Shown: piece after piece, positions 1 to 12,047 of the stretch
Layout of the letters: each line of letters starts with the position of its first letter
Position numbering within the stretch: position 1 is the first letter of the stretch
From: Hansfordia pulvinata
Lineage: Eukaryota; Ascomycota; Sordariomycetes; Xylariales
Length of the DNA: 64,000 nt
Assembly: GCA_006538405.1 (NCBI GenBank)
Contig: BJKQ01000015.1
Span: 124,001-188,000 of the forward strand
Reading direction: 5' to 3'
Translations under genes and position numbers: made by a program
The notes under the pieces: model-generated
What the model saw: the letters and a program-made list of their open reading frames with translations, nothing else
Databases searched by the model: none
Told to the model about the DNA's origin: nothing

Positions 1-840
1 TGCAAATCAGCATTGCATTTGATGCCTATACCTTTGTGCCACGCGTCATCCCACGTGCAGAAAGCCGGGCTGCGTTCACCGGCTTAGGTGGCCGCATCTC
101 AGACTCCAGCCAAGCTTGGTGGGGTTGGACGCTGACTGTAGACCGGAGTACTTCTGATCGGCTGCTAGGTAGATTGAGCCAGACGTGTACCCGCTTCTCA
201 GCTTCCTGACGCTGCTCTCGAGGGGCTAGAAGCTGACGAGTTAAAGGTACCCTCGGGAGGCTTCGATACTTACTGTCAAGACTAAAGATACTTTCTCGCT
301 CTGCCTGGCTGGGTGGCATTGTGGCAACCCCCCAAGCATCTTGAAACCGGGACCTCTTCTACGCCGAACCTCCAGCACTGATTTCCAACTTCATCGACAA
401 GCACAGCAACGCCGTTTTGGACAGCAGCGACGACAACGAGGACAGAGGACAAGCTGGACCCATCCACCCGCCAGCCTGGAAACCCAGCGTCAAGTTACCC
501 CACGGTCTGCGTAGCTCCAGCTACCATTCCCCCCCGCCCATCCGACAGCTTCGCGCTCCCCCACGGCCCCGACGCCTCGAGGTTCAACCGCCATCAACTA
601 TTTAGAGACGGGCCCTTGATATTGCACCGCGACCTTGCTCGAAGGGGTGCTTCCAATTTGAAGACACTCAGCGACAACCAAGACAGCATCTGCGACAGTG
701 GAGGCCGATAGCTCGCGTCTGGCTGCCGCCACCACTGACTTTCGACCTTCCGCTACCAGCTCGGCGCCATCTGCCGCGCGTCGCCACGCAGCCAATTCTT
801 CGCCCTCAGCGGCATGATATGACCTAACCGACCCGCCGTC
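1..840. other. upstream region of the HID1 gene, no gene recognised
   Basis: No frame in this stretch gives a recognisable protein on either strand. The part closest to position 841 is CT- and CCGCC-rich and probably serves as promoter and 5' untranslated leader of the HID1 gene. The window begins inside this region, so a gene ending further left cannot be excluded. Confidence 0.5.
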
Positions 841-3801
841 ATGGGTGCCAGCGACTCCAAGCTCGTCTTCAAGAAGGGCATCTTTCGGTTGTCTGAGGAG
901 CGACACATACCCGCCGACGATCCCTACTGGACTTCGGTGCGTTTTGTGTCTTCTGATCTTCGTGCCCCGCCCCCATCGACCCCAGCTTTGCCGCTGTCAT
1001 TGATCGGGCGCCCGTGATCCGGAACTTTTATCGAAACCACTTGCTGACTTGCCATCTCAGTTTTGGGAACTCCCCGAGTCGTCCGAGGATATCTTCAGCC
1101 TCTTCGCCCCTGCCGACATTCGACGAACCCGCGACAGAGCCATAGAAAATATAGAAACCCTCGTGCTGGCTGTCACCTCCCGCCTTTTCTTGCTGCGCCA
1201 CCACCCGTCCTTCCCCGACCCCGAGCTTGCCCCCGAGCGCGACGCCCTCAACTGCATTCGCGTTCTGACCCGCGTCCTGCCATACCTCTACGAAGTCGAT
1301 CAGCTGCAATCTTGGGAGGACAAGTTCTTCTGGGGCACCCGGAGGAAACGCACCCGACGCTCCGCCATTGCCAACGAGGTTTTGTTCGACGAGGCCCAGG
1401 AGGACGAGGAAGCTCCCGAGACGCGCTCACCCGTCGACGAGTTCGAGGACGTGAAGCCCCTAGGAGAGGAGCTCATCGATACTCTGCTCGACCTGCTCTT
1501 CTTCTCCGACTTGACAGTCCCCAGACAGGCAAATGGCAAGCCCAAAGTCACCTATGCCATCTGGCAAAGCGGCGTCGGCTGCAACACGGCGGTCCCCACC
1601 ACCAAGGAGTTCGAGAGCAATCGTTGCGAGATTCTGCGCTTGCTGCTCACCATGACCAGCCAGAGCATGTACATGTCTCCCAATCTCCTGCCCACCAAAG
1701 GCACCAAGGCCCTGACCTACATCTGCTCGTGCCCCGAGAAACAGGTCGTCTTGTCTGTCCTCTGCTCGCTGCTCAATACCGTAAGTCTTGAGTAAGCCTC
1801 GTCGTCTAGAAACCCGCTAATACTTCTTCAAGACCCTCAAGTACAATCCTGCAAGCTGGCGCGTTCCCTACAATACGCTGGTCTTCAAGGATCCCAAGGA
1901 GATTCTCGTGACTTATACCCTGCAGTTTCTGCTGGTCGTCTTACTCTACCCGATCCCAGAGCCAGCGACAGGATCTCCAGCCAAGAACTACTACCGGCAT
2001 TTCCTGGGCCGGTTGCACCGCGCTCAAGACTTCCAGTTCATCGTGGATGGGATGACGAGAATACTGCATCAGCCGATACAAGCCCACACCTCCTACATTC
2101 CGGGCTCGCAGACCCCCACGAAATTCTCGCCCGAGATCATCATGCTTTTCTGGGAGGTGACACAGTGCAACAAGCGATTCAGATCTTTCATGATAGACAC
2201 GGACAGAGCGCATGATTTCCTCATTCTGATTCTCTTCTACGCCACGGAGTACAAGGCGGATGCTTCGAAGCAAGGCGTGGTCCGCATGTGTGCCTTTTTG
2301 TTGCAGACGCTCAGCGTGGAGAAGAACTTTGGGGTCAACCTGAACAAGCAATTCGAAGGACAAGAGACTCTTCCTCCCGTCATCAGAATCCCCAATTTTA
2401 GGGGGACTTACGCCGACTTTCTCATCCAGGTATGTCGCAGTCACACCATAGCCAATGCCACCTGACTAACGCGGGCGCAGTCCATTTACAACCTCATTTC
2501 GACAAGCCAAGGGAAATTATCGGCAGTCTACCCGGCCTTATTGGCGGTGATAAACAACATCGCTGCGTATCTCGAAGGACTTAGCAGCACAACGTCTTCC
2601 AAGATAATACAGCTCTTCGCGTCAATGTCTTCGCCGTCTTTTCTATTCGCTAATGAAAGCAACCATGACCTGTTGGCTTCGCTGCTTGACTCCATCAACG
2701 CAGTTCTTGAACACCAGCGTTCTGGTAAGTCCGGAGCCTACCATCATGTTTTGTTCCAGCGCTGATCGGACCATAGCGAACCCGTATTTCGTGTTCCTGG
2801 TGTTGAAGAACAGGAAGAAGTTTGAGGCTTTGCGGACCTTTACGCTGGAAAGCGGGCAAGAAGAAATGGAACGGCGCAACCGGCACAGGAAGGACGGGGC
2901 CCAGCCGCTGGACCCCCTGGATGCAAGTTCCACAAGAAGCTCGCTGGACAGCGTTCGCAGTCCTGTCTCTGCGCAGGCCCGGACGCCGTCGCTGAGGAAC
3001 GTCCCTGAAGAGGACGCCACTTTTGCGATAGGCGACGACGAGGATGAAGACGAGAGCGACGGCGACGACGACGCTCGTCCCACACCGGCTGCCTCGAGCC
3101 CGAGCGACAACCCTTCCCGGTCTTCTTCGGTGGCTGACGCTCGGGACGCTGTTCCGACGCAACTACGGGGCATGTCCGAGAAGGCGCGGGGCAAAATGCC
3201 GGCTGGCGTTCCAAGCTTCTCGAGACAGGGCAGCACGACGAGTCTCGCCAGCTACTCTCAAGCCGGGCAATCTTCAGTTGGCGGGTTTGGCGGGTTCGAG
3301 CCGAGCTCGCACTGGCTGGACAGCTGGCTTCCCGAACTGCCTCTGCACACCATCCTCACAGTGATCCAGCAAGTGGCTGTCCTCGTTGACAACAAGGGGT
3401 TGAGCACGGAGTCGCCCTCATCAGAGACGCTGGGCATGATCAGGGACGCGGACATTGTGGGGGTCGAGCGCTCTTCGCCTCGGGTGCAATCTTTCGAGTG
3501 GACGCCCCTGGCGCTGGGGTGGTACGAGTCGCTGTTGTGGAGCTTCGTGTTTGCCAGCGAGATGCAGGTGTCGAAGGGGACGGTGGGGGTGTGGAACGCG
3601 ACGGCCATCAAGCTGTTCAAGGTGCAGGAGACGGCGCCCGAGGGCCCAACGCTGACGTCGCCTCGGGGGGCCGTTGATGCGGTGGGCAACAACATAGTCT
3701 CCCGCATTGGGTCGATCAACCTGCGGGCCGCCGGCCCCGGGTCGCCGGTGACTTCTCCATCCACGGCGGGGCCGGTGCCTCCGAGGAATCCGCAGATTTG
3801 A
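841..3801 (+). CDS. hid1: HID1-family Golgi trafficking protein (893 aa, 5 exons)
   Basis: Exons read as 841-936, 1061-1780, 1833-2429, 2481-2724 and 2777-3801; all introns are GT-AG and joining them gives one continuous frame of 893 residues. The protein starts MGASDSK, a typical N-myristoylation signal, followed by FKKGIFRLSEER and DDPYWTSFWELPES, which are hallmarks of the HID1 (high-temperature-induced dauer formation) family. The helical HID1 region continues through LNCIRVLTRVLPYLYE and YNTLVFKDPKEILVTYTLQ. Residues roughly 510-610 form an acidic and serine-rich low-complexity linker, and a conserved block (SHWLDSWLPELPLHTIL) follows. Known family members act at the Golgi/trans-Golgi; the fission yeast homologue Ftp105 anchors a deubiquitinase there. 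The role here is inferred from the family. The gene converges on the phosphodiesterase gene downstream. Confidence 0.93.
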
Positions 3802-5398
3802 TTCGGCGCGAGTGCCCGCAACGTGAAGGTGGGCGTCTGACCCACTCGATGACGGGAGGGTGGGATGGCGAGGGCTGAGAAAGAGATCCACGCAAGTCTG
3901 CCTGTTCTCCGCGGCTAGAGCATCTATTTCACGACATATATACGATACACGCGACAATGCAGCATCGGCGCAACGGGACGGGCGGTTTGACATTTGTGAG
4001 GACCGGGGCTCGGGGCTCAGATACTGCTGCCACGAGGTAGATTGTCCTCTCTCTCTCAATGTGGAGACATGTTGGTGCAGCAGGGGTGCCTTTCCTGTGA
4101 CGATGACTCTGCGACGCTGACTACGCGATTGTGACCATGCCAATAAGCAAGCCCATGTCTCTCGCGGCCGGGGCCGCGAGGGGAGACCAGGCGCGGGCGA
4201 GGTCGAGAAAGACGTCCCATGCACGCTGTCGGGTTCTGCCACGGGACAGAACCATGCTCAAATTTGAACCACTACTTCTTGCCGGCACACAGCACCACCC
4301 GTAGAGAGAATGAAGAATAGCGTGGCGATGCAGGCCATCATTCCGCAGTAGAAAGTGAAGACCGGGGCGCGGAGGCGAAGCACACGTTCCTGATTCCTGG
4401 GCGCGATGAGCCAGCGACGAGCCGACTGGGCGTTTTCCTTCTCTCTCTCACGGCTCCCCAAGGCCCCCGCCCTGCGTCCGCCGGCGCTGGCGCCCGCGCA
4501 TGCGGGACACACGTGCCACGGTGCGGAAAGAAGGGGAGAGGGATTTTGTTGATCTCACACCTAACCTTGCCTACCTCATATCAGTTACCTACGAGTAGCA
4601 CCGGGCATGTCGGCAATTCGGGGGTGGCGGCTGCATTAGGTACCAGGTACTCGTAGACAGGTCGCCTAGTCTACCTAGGTACCTAACGAAGAAATATGGC
4701 CATTCCGTACACTTTACTGTTAGGGCGTTGAGGTTCGGGTTGGGGGCAGGGACTTGCCACCAATCTAGAGTCTAACGTGGCTCACGACGACAGCGGTATC
4801 TCTCTCTCTCTCTACCGCCGTGCATTCGGGTCGTCGCCGAAAAAACCGTTTGGTGGGAGCGACGGAGTGGAGTAGAGGCAAGTACCGCGGCCGTCTCTTA
4901 GATCCTTTGTCCTCAAGCGCGTTGCTGCGGGATAGCGTGTCATGAGAAAGAAAAATCCGACGAGTTTCTCGATTCCAACCCGCCACCTCCCATCCCCCCA
5001 CCATCACCACTACCACCGAAAAAAAAAAAAAGACCAAAATAGAACGAATCAGGTTTATTCCGAATCGTACTCATTGCCGACCAAAGAGTCTACGTGAACA
5101 TTCGTCGCCACGGGCCATTCGTTTCAGTGAGTTAGTCAACTGGTCTCTTGTCCTGGGATTCGGGTGCGAGCTGTCAAGGGTAGAGAGAAATGGAATCAAG
5201 ATAAAGATGAGTCAGATTTCTTTTTCTTCCTTTCTAGATGGCACCGGTAAAATATACAAGAAAACAAATCTATGTCAAAACGCTCTCGCCATGGAACTTT
5301 ATGTAGCGGTGGCTCGTAATACACACAACAGGAGTTGTGTACCGTTAGGGTAGTCAGCAATCATCTAGGCAACAACAGATCAGCAGCGACTGCTCCCC
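3802..5398. other. convergent intergenic region between HID1 and the phosphodiesterase
   Basis: This stretch separates two convergent genes and should hold both 3' untranslated regions and terminators. It contains one copy of the dispersed octamer (4648-4655), a CCTAGGTACCTA word near 4672, a CT microsatellite near 4799-4812 and a 12-base A run near 5021. No gene is convincing; a small minus-strand frame at 4258-4512 with one hydrophobic segment is listed among the rejected items. Confidence 0.45.
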
Positions 5399-7078
5399 CT
5401 AATCGGGGCTGTTGAACAGGGCGCCGAGACTGAGCCTGTCGTTGTTGATGCCCATGCAGTTTGCGTAAAAGGTGACGGTGCCGGACCAGTCGCTGAACAT
5501 GGCCTTGACGCCGACCTTACGATACAGGAAGTCGATCAGCTCGAAGAGGTCGCCGTCGCGTGTCATGGCGGCGGGGAAGGATCGGTAGAAGGGGTCGACG
5601 GGGACGTTGGCCTTGTCGCCCTTGTTCATGCCGTCGCGGACAGCCCACTGGACGGGGGGCGAGCGCTCGAGGGACCAGGTGATGAGGTTGAGCCCTTCGT
5701 CCTTGGCGGCCTGGGCGTACTTGTTGAGCTGCAGGGTCTTGCCCACGCCGAGCCAGCCTTGGGTGAGGTAGGCGGTCGGGGGCGCGACGGTGTGGATGCC
5801 CTGCTTCTTGTACTCCTTGAGGATGTCGGGGCCGGCACGGAGATACTCGAGCGGGGATTTGATACTGCCAAACAAGCCTCCGGATGCCTCCTTCATCTTG
5901 CGTTCGAGCGAGTCGTCGAGCAGGAAGGCCTGGCGCCAGTAGTCGCCGGCTTTTTCCTTCCAGGCGAGCAGGTCCTCGATATGGAAGCTCTGCAGGTAGA
6001 CATTCTTCCAGTCGTACTCGCCGTCCTTGTGGTCTTTTAGCATCTTCCATATCATCTCGCGGTAGCCGTCGATGGTCAGCTGCTTGCCCGTCTTCTTGTA
6101 TTTGCTGTCGACGAGGTCGAAGGGCATGGGGACCATGGGCATCTTGAGCTCGGGGGCGATCGCGAAGCCCAGCTCCTTGGACATGGCGATGAACTCCTCG
6201 TAGGAGAAGAGGGTGCCGCACTGGTTGAAGAGGGTGGTCTGCCAGGGGTTGGAGCCGGCGACGTACTGCTCCACGCGGGTGGCCCTGGGGTCGTAGTAGT
6301 CCATCTTGCCGCACAGCCTCGTGAAGTCCTTGTAGGTGATGTCGCTCGTGCAGCACTCGGCGAAGGCGGGCGTCTCGCTGTTGCCGCCCGCCCACGGCTG
6401 GAACTGGCCGCGGCACTTCTTGGCCAGGTCGGGGATGAGGAGGATGTTGGTGGTGGTGTGCAGGTCGCACTGGGAGTGGCGGCAGACGGGCACGCCGTCA
6501 GCAGTAAAAGTGACGTCGCACTCCTGGATGCCGGCGCCCATGCGGTGGCCGGCCATGACGCTCTGCTTGGTCTCCTCGGGGAAGAGGAGGGTGCCGCCGC
6601 CGCGGTGCGCGATGCTGAAGGCCGTGCGCTTGGCGGGCTTGTTGTCGTTGAGGCACTTGGCCAGCTTGCTCTTCAACTCACCGTCCTTCATGTCGTCGAT
6701 GAGGTACTGGGGCCGGATGCCTGTCTCGACCAGCGTGCTCTTGCTCGTCACGAATTTGTTCTGCTCGGGCTTCTTCTTGCACTGCGGGTACCGCTCGAAG
6801 TTGGCGATCATGACGCCTGGGTTCGGCGCCGGCTTGGCCAGGAACGTCGTCAGGGATCCGTTCTCGTCGGCGGCCGCCGTCCCCAACGGCTCGTCCGCGT
6901 CCGGCTCCTTCTTCTTGCCCGTCAATTTGTCGGCCAAGTCGAAAAGACCCGCGCGTGGCGCGAGTTCGTCGTCGGGTTTGGCGTCCCCTGCCGTTGCTCC
7001 CGAGGGCATGGCCAGCGCTGCCGTTGGTAGTAGCAGCAGCCCTGCCAGCGCCGTGCACAAGGCGTCGTCGTATCGCAT
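5399..7078 (-). CDS. secreted glycerophosphodiester phosphodiesterase (GDPD)
   Basis: A single intronless frame of 559 residues. I chose the ATG at 7078 because it gives a classical signal peptide (residues 1-23, hydrophobic core ending ALA); the open frame extends upstream but loses the signal. The GDPD catalytic signature is visible: AHRGGG with H158 and R159, PEET (E168), QECD (E186, D188) and VPVCRHS (H201). This matches the metal-dependent TIM-barrel family that hydrolyses glycerophosphodiesters to glycerol-3-phosphate and an alcohol. Residues 24-150 are a charged, low-complexity pro-like extension, and residues about 220-290 carry several cysteines, consistent with disulphides in an extracellular enzyme. 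A phosphate- or lipid-scavenging role outside the cell is inferred. The gene is transcribed towards HID1. Confidence 0.9.
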   Translation of the reverse strand: MRYDDALCTALAGLLLLPTAALAMPSGATAGDAKPDDELAPRAGLFDLADKLTGKKKEPDADEPLGTAAADENGSLTTFLAKPAPNPGVMIANFERYPQCKKKPEQNKFVTSKSTLVETGIRPQYLIDDMKDGELKSKLAKCLNDNKPAKRTAFSIAHRGGGTLLFPEETKQSVMAGHRMGAGIQECDVTFTADGVPVCRHSQCDLHTTTNILLIPDLAKKCRGQFQPWAGGNSETPAFAECCTSDITYKDFTRLCGKMDYYDPRATRVEQYVAGSNPWQTTLFNQCGTLFSYEEFIAMSKELGFAIAPELKMPMVPMPFDLVDSKYKKTGKQLTIDGYREMIWKMLKDHKDGEYDWKNVYLQSFHIEDLLAWKEKAGDYWRQAFLLDDSLERKMKEASGGLFGSIKSPLEYLRAGPDILKEYKKQGIHTVAPPTAYLTQGWLGVGKTLQLNKYAQAAKDEGLNLITWSLERSPPVQWAVRDGMNKGDKANVPVDPFYRSFPAAMTRDGDLFELIDFLYRKVGVKAMFSDWSGTVTFYANCMGINNDRLSLGALFNSPD

Positions 7079-9418
7079 CTTGTTGTTGCTGCTCCTCCTC
7101 TCCTCCGTTTGTAGTGTGTCAAGCCCTTTCCCTTCTCCCTGGTACCTGACCCTCCCTTTCTCAATTCTTTGTCTCTCTCTCCCTCCTTGACACCCCAACC
7201 TCTTGTTCCAGCTCGCACTCTCTGTTCCTTCCGTTTGTCTGCCGCTCTCTGCTGTTATCTGCTGTTGTCTACTATGACGAAGGTCTGAAGAAGGGGCGGA
7301 CGGGACTTCTGCCTGGGTTGACTGGAAGGGACGGGGGCCGGGGAGAAGAGACGATGAAGTCAATGGAAAGCCGTCGAGGCAGCTTACCTAAGGTAGGTAT
7401 GCCTTTACTTCGCAAACATGTCGGTGCTGCGCCTGACCCAGCCATCTTAAGTATCATAATGAGAGGACATCCAGCAACGCGCCGAAAGAGCCCTACGGGA
7501 CGCTTAGTCGTAGGGAGGCAAAATGAAGGCGTCGAGTGGCGAAGAAGAACGGTTTTCCCTGGATGGCGGTAGTCGGTGGCTGCCTTATGGATCGCTGCAA
7601 GCCTGATGAATGTCTGGTATCTGCCGGACCTACCTAGTACACGAACAGGATCCATATGTGGCTGAAGAGGTACATGTGAGCACCTAGGCAACTCCCGTCC
7701 AACCAGTAATGCGGGAGGTACATTGAATCAGTGACAGTTACCGTGTGTCGGGGGCATACTGGACCTAAGATACATGTACCTTAAGGACTACATTATATAC
7801 CCGGACGTCTTAGGATGTAGGTGCCTAATAAGGAACTTACCAGAGTACATCCATGTGCTTTACTCAGCCAACGTCAGCTACAACCTCCAGGGCTACCTAC
7901 CACATAACGTTCATGCAGAGGCGAGGCGGATCCCGGCTCCCATCCTAAGCCAAGAGGCGAGTTGCTACCTAAGGCAGACCACACCTACAAACGGCCTAGT
8001 TTAAGGCTATTCGAGGCTTACACTCGCAACTCGATAAATAAGAGGCGACGGGGGTCACGGGCGGAAAAAGTGGAAGCGAATGACAGATCGGGCGCCTCTC
8101 TCCGTGTACGAGTACCTAGGTACCTCGTGTGGAAGTTGCGCCATCTTGGGTACTGTCCATACCACTTAAACCAATTTTGCCCATCCTGATGATGAGAGCC
8201 TCGCTGGGAAGGGGTGAGAAACCTCGACGCCTCTTGCCATTGCCAGACACCAGGTCAACAGGACCCGCTCTCCCCCTCGGCCGACACGGGGATGAAGCGC
8301 ACGAAATTAGACCCAGGAACTGCTGAAAGCACAGCCATCCAGTCAGGGCTGTCGGAGGCGCGGAACTATCGAGAAAACCGGGACGGTGGCAAATGTACAT
8401 TAGGTACTCGTAGCTCCAGCGGGCTCAAAGTGCATTACGCGTAGATGCCGCGGCGCCTCCCACAATCGCTATTAACCGCTGTTACTAACAACTACCGTAC
8501 CTACTTGGGAAGGATGCCCCCAGACGATCATCCGCTCCGATGTCTCCGAAAAATGATCCTGGATTCTCTAAGCGGCAGCCCAGCCGCCATTCCCACGAGA
8601 CCGTGCCAAACGGTTTTATCCGCAACACGAAGGGGAAAAATTAACGAGAAGAGAAGAGAAGAAAAGAAGAAGGAAGAGAAGGGGGCCAAATATGCCCTTG
8701 CATTCCGCCGCTCGCATCTCGGCCTGAGGAAAAGCGGCGCGGCCTCGGCCGACGCGGCGCCCCTTCCTTCCCCTTCAGGACGGCCTAAGGTTGTCGCTTC
8801 TCCCGCATCCTCTCACTCGAACGATGCGGCCGCGTCGCAGTCCCTATCTTGGAATCTTAGATCATCGTTGGTCTACCTCTCTCTCTCGCTCGCTCTCTCT
8901 CTCTCTTTCCCCCTTTATTTGGCAAGACACACCGTGCGGAGGATCGTTGAAGACAGGCGTCCCTCACCTTCCCATGACCGTTCTGCCACTTGAGTGGCAA
9001 CTGGCCTGATGTAAGATTCCCTTTTGATTCGCCTGCAGCGGGCAACCATGCAAACGTCTTCGACGACCAAAACCCTAGAGCACAAAGAGGAAGAAAATGC
9101 CATCAAGTCAAACAGATGAACAACGATCTAGAGCGCAAGGTCAGCCAAATACGCAACACACCTCGACAGCTACCTATGGCCTGACCAAACTCGTTACATT
9201 AGCTACTACTTTCAACACCTACGTACACTTACACTGCCACCCCAAAGGCCGAATCTCAAGTTGATCTCCGGCTGAGTTCCCCTCAGCCACTGCACCGAGA
9301 TTACATCACCTCGCCTCCCTCTATCATATCGTACTGGCTTGTGATGGTTGCAACGTACACATTATCAAAGCTGCAGTCTCAAAACTCGTCAATATCATTC
9401 CTCCTCCTCCTCCTTCCC
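7079..9418. other. intergenic region upstream of the phosphodiesterase gene
   Basis: The right flank of the phosphodiesterase gene is CT-rich on the plus strand (7100-7260) and is its likely leader and promoter. Octamer copies occur at 8107-8114 (fused to CCTAGGTACCT) and 8405-8412. A purine-rich GAGAA/GAAGA tract lies at about 8645-8690 and a CT microsatellite at 8877-8908. The 182-codon plus-strand frame at 8445-8993 runs through these low-complexity tracts and looks accidental. The right end holds the 3' flank of the epoxide-hydrolase-like gene. Confidence 0.45.
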
Positions 9419-11577
9419 CTACTTGTCGCTGGTCTTGTCGCTGGCCTGCACCGTTTCGGCTGTTGTGCCGTTGCTGCCGCCCGCCCCTCCCGAGCTCAGC
9501 TCTTCCGCTGGACTCGGACTCGGCGCATTCGTGCTTGGAGCTGGCACGCTGGCCGCGCTGCTGCTCGCCACGGCCGTCGTGTCGTCGCTGACCTGCCGGT
9601 GAGGCCCGTCTCGCTCCTCAGTCATCGGCGGTGCCAGAAGCGACGGCGACGCTGACGGCATCGCGCCCGGCTGCCCCTCGACTCCGTCAGGACTGCTTTT
9701 CTTCATTCCGTTGCCCTCACCATCGGCATTGGCATCGGCATCGTCGATGACAACATGGGCCAGCGGCGCCGCGGGGGCCGCATCTTCAGCGTGCGGGACG
9801 AGTCGCTTGTCGATCCGCATCACCGCCGCCGCCAGACCCTGAACGCCCGCTACAATGAGTTCCGGCCGCTCCCAGGCCAATAGCCCTGCATGCCCGCTCT
9901 CCCGTTGCACGTGCACCACATTGTATTGGTCCTTGGCCCAGGCTGGACATCCATAATCCGACACCGGTCGTCTGCTCTGTCGCTGTTCCTTCGTCGGAGG
10001 CGATTTCGCGTCGCTCCCGTCATTCGCCTGCTGCGATTGCGCGTCGACCGTTGCTGGTTGCTCCTGAGCAGCGGTTTCGTCGCGAGGCTGTGATGGCTGT
10101 GTCTCCTTCTTCGCGGCCTCCTGCGGCCCCTCATCACTTCCTAAGAAGACCGTGATGGCTACAGTAGGTTTCTTTCGCTTGTCGAGCCAGTGCTGTTTCT
10201 TCGCTACCAGGCCGCTATCCTCCTTGTGCTGCGCACAGTGCGCCCAGAGGCGCATAGCCGCCTCGGGCCCCGGCAGCCAGGCCAGCTGAGTCAAATCGAT
10301 GACATCGGTGGACGAGAGGACCGAGCCGTAGTGGGCACCCCCGAGCAGGTGCAGCATCCGAACCACGAGGACGAGCAGACCAGTGGGCGAGTCGCACAAC
10401 GCATAAGCAAGTAGGTTGGGCTCATGCAACGCCCCGAGTTCGTTCAGACCGGCCTGTGCGGCCTTTCGTGTTTTCGCCTGCCTCCCCCTTCTCTTGATTG
10501 GCAGCATGGACGTACTGCGGCTGTCGGTGCCGTTGCGTCGCAAAGCCGAAAAATCATCCTTGCTGTAGCCGAAAGCGGGTGCTTGGAGGACGCGGGCCAG
10601 ACTGTACTCTGCCCAGCGCAAGGGAGCATCGCGGGCTCGCGGGCGCACCAGCGGCGGCGAGATCAAATGTGCGCCCAGGCAGCTGCCAGGAAATGTGGCA
10701 GCCAGTTTATGGGCGAGGCGAGTATCGATGGCCGTCGGAGAGGCGGTGCCGCAGCCGGCGTTGGTCACCAGGTAGTGTGGATATGACAGACGGGCTGTCA
10801 TGAGCGTGTTGAAGATGTCGGCAACAACAGGAATCACGGGGGTGTTGTTGTCAGGCAACGCATCGCTGAAGCCCAGTCCGGGTAGCGAAGGAATAACGAG
10901 ATGGAAGGCTTGCTTCTGTTGCTTGCCACCTTCGGGAGAAGCGGTTGCGGCATCGCCGGTTTGGCCGCTCACGTCCTCCGGGCACGTAAACGAATCAACC
11001 AGGTGCTGGAAGGATAAGTTGGAAAAGGGGAACGGGGGTATCAAAAGAAGGGGCACGGCGTCGGGTCGCGGCGACGGGACATGGACAAAGTGAATACGGA
11101 GGGGCTTGTCCGACGATGGAATCGTAAAGCTGGAGCGGAACTGCGGTAGCTGGGAGTTGAGCAGCTCTTCTTGATCCCTCCATGAATACTGCTCGAGCCT
11201 GTAGGACGGCTGTTAGTCATGTGAGGCGACGGCGGAGGAACTTTTCCTTCCAGCACGTACCAAAAGTCAATGAGTGGCTCTACCTCCGGCTTTGGCTGCC
11301 ACCAGTTCTGGGAGTCCGGGTTGGGAGACTCATGGGGCAGTCGGACCAGCTCCAGTTTTTCCCTTGTAAGGTCGAGATAACGGGACGAGACCTATCGAAT
11401 AGAGGCAGCGAAGCGAGGTGTCAGCGACGAAAGGCCAAAATGTGCGGCGTTGTTACGCATGGATGGTGCAAGTGTCGATTGACGGGGGTTGCTTCGTTCA
11501 CCACTTACATGGAGGCTGTACGGCTTTACCTCTTCAGGACAGCTGGGAGCCGTATATTCTCCGACGTCAGCGGCCAT
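9419..11577 (-). CDS. epoxide hydrolase-like alpha/beta hydrolase with EHN domain
   Basis: Three exons on the minus strand, 11577-11509, 11391-11261 and 11198-9419, give 659 residues with clean GT-AG junctions (gtaagt and gtacgt donors). Residues 15-115 match the epoxide hydrolase N-terminal domain: KPYSLHVSSRYLDLTREKL, WWQPKPEVEPLIDFWLEQYSW and LRIHFVHV. The alpha/beta-hydrolase core follows, with IPSLPGLGFSDAL at about 171-181 and a C-terminal SGHAGLLAWERPE that supplies the usual histidine (H503). Two expected features are absent: the HGWPG oxyanion loop is replaced by LLLIPPFPF, and the GGDWG nucleophile elbow is replaced by NAGCG (residues 213-217), so the nucleophilic aspartate is missing. 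A disordered insertion sits at about 425-479 and a disordered acidic tail at about 535-659. True epoxide hydrolysis is therefore doubtful; fold assignment is firm. Confidence 0.85.
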
Positions 11578-11870
11578 CTGCGCGCCAGGGTCCGTAGAAG
11601 CCGTCTGCTAGCGTGATGTAGTGGGGAGATGAGAAGACGGCGGGGGGGTTCGTAATGTCGCGCGGCACGTTGGGGGAAGGGAAATCAGGGGTCCAGCAAA
11701 ACGCCGTTAGGAGACGGAACAGAACAGAGCAGGACAAAGGACAGGAGCGACACGAAAGAAGCGAGCGGCGTGGAGGACAAGGAGAATGAGGGCAAGACAG
11801 GCGTGCATGCAGCCACGCAGAGTGCGAGAGAGTGACGGAGGATGCAAATGCAGCGGCCAGGTCCGATCAG

Positions 11871-11890
11871 GACAGGACAGGACAGGACAG
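11871..11890. repeat. GACAG pentanucleotide tandem repeat
   Basis: Four perfect copies of GACAG, followed by related GTCAG and GCCAG units to about 11900. It lies just upstream of the epoxide-hydrolase-like gene. Confidence 0.8.
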
Positions 11891-12011
11891 GTCAGGCCAG
11901 GCTTCCGAGAGATGATCCATGGATTATAAGACATTACTCGCCAGCTCCCGGGGTTGTGTCGCGGGCGAGGGTCGCGTGGCAAGGCGCGTGGTCCACGCAA
12001 GCCCACGGGTC

Positions 12012-12047
12012 ACGGTCCACGGTCGGTCCACGGTCCACGGTCCACGG
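12012..12047. repeat. GGTCCAC short tandem repeat
   Basis: Several copies of CGGTCCAC in tandem with one irregular unit (CGGTCGGTCCACGG). It is a non-coding simple repeat between divergent genes. Confidence 0.75.

Noticed and set aside
4258..4512. 84-codon minus-strand frame with one hydrophobic segment (FYCGMMACIATLFFIL)
   Set aside because: It lies in the 3' space of two convergent genes, has no recognised family and no clear promoter or splice support; a chance hydrophobic run is as likely.
6336..7190. 284-codon plus-strand frame antisense to the phosphodiesterase
   Set aside because: Shadow of the real minus-strand gene, whose catalytic motifs and signal peptide are clear.
8445..8993. 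182-codon plus-strand frame
   Set aside because: Made largely of a GA-rich tract (Lys/Glu/Arg) and a CT microsatellite (Ser/Leu); not protein-like.
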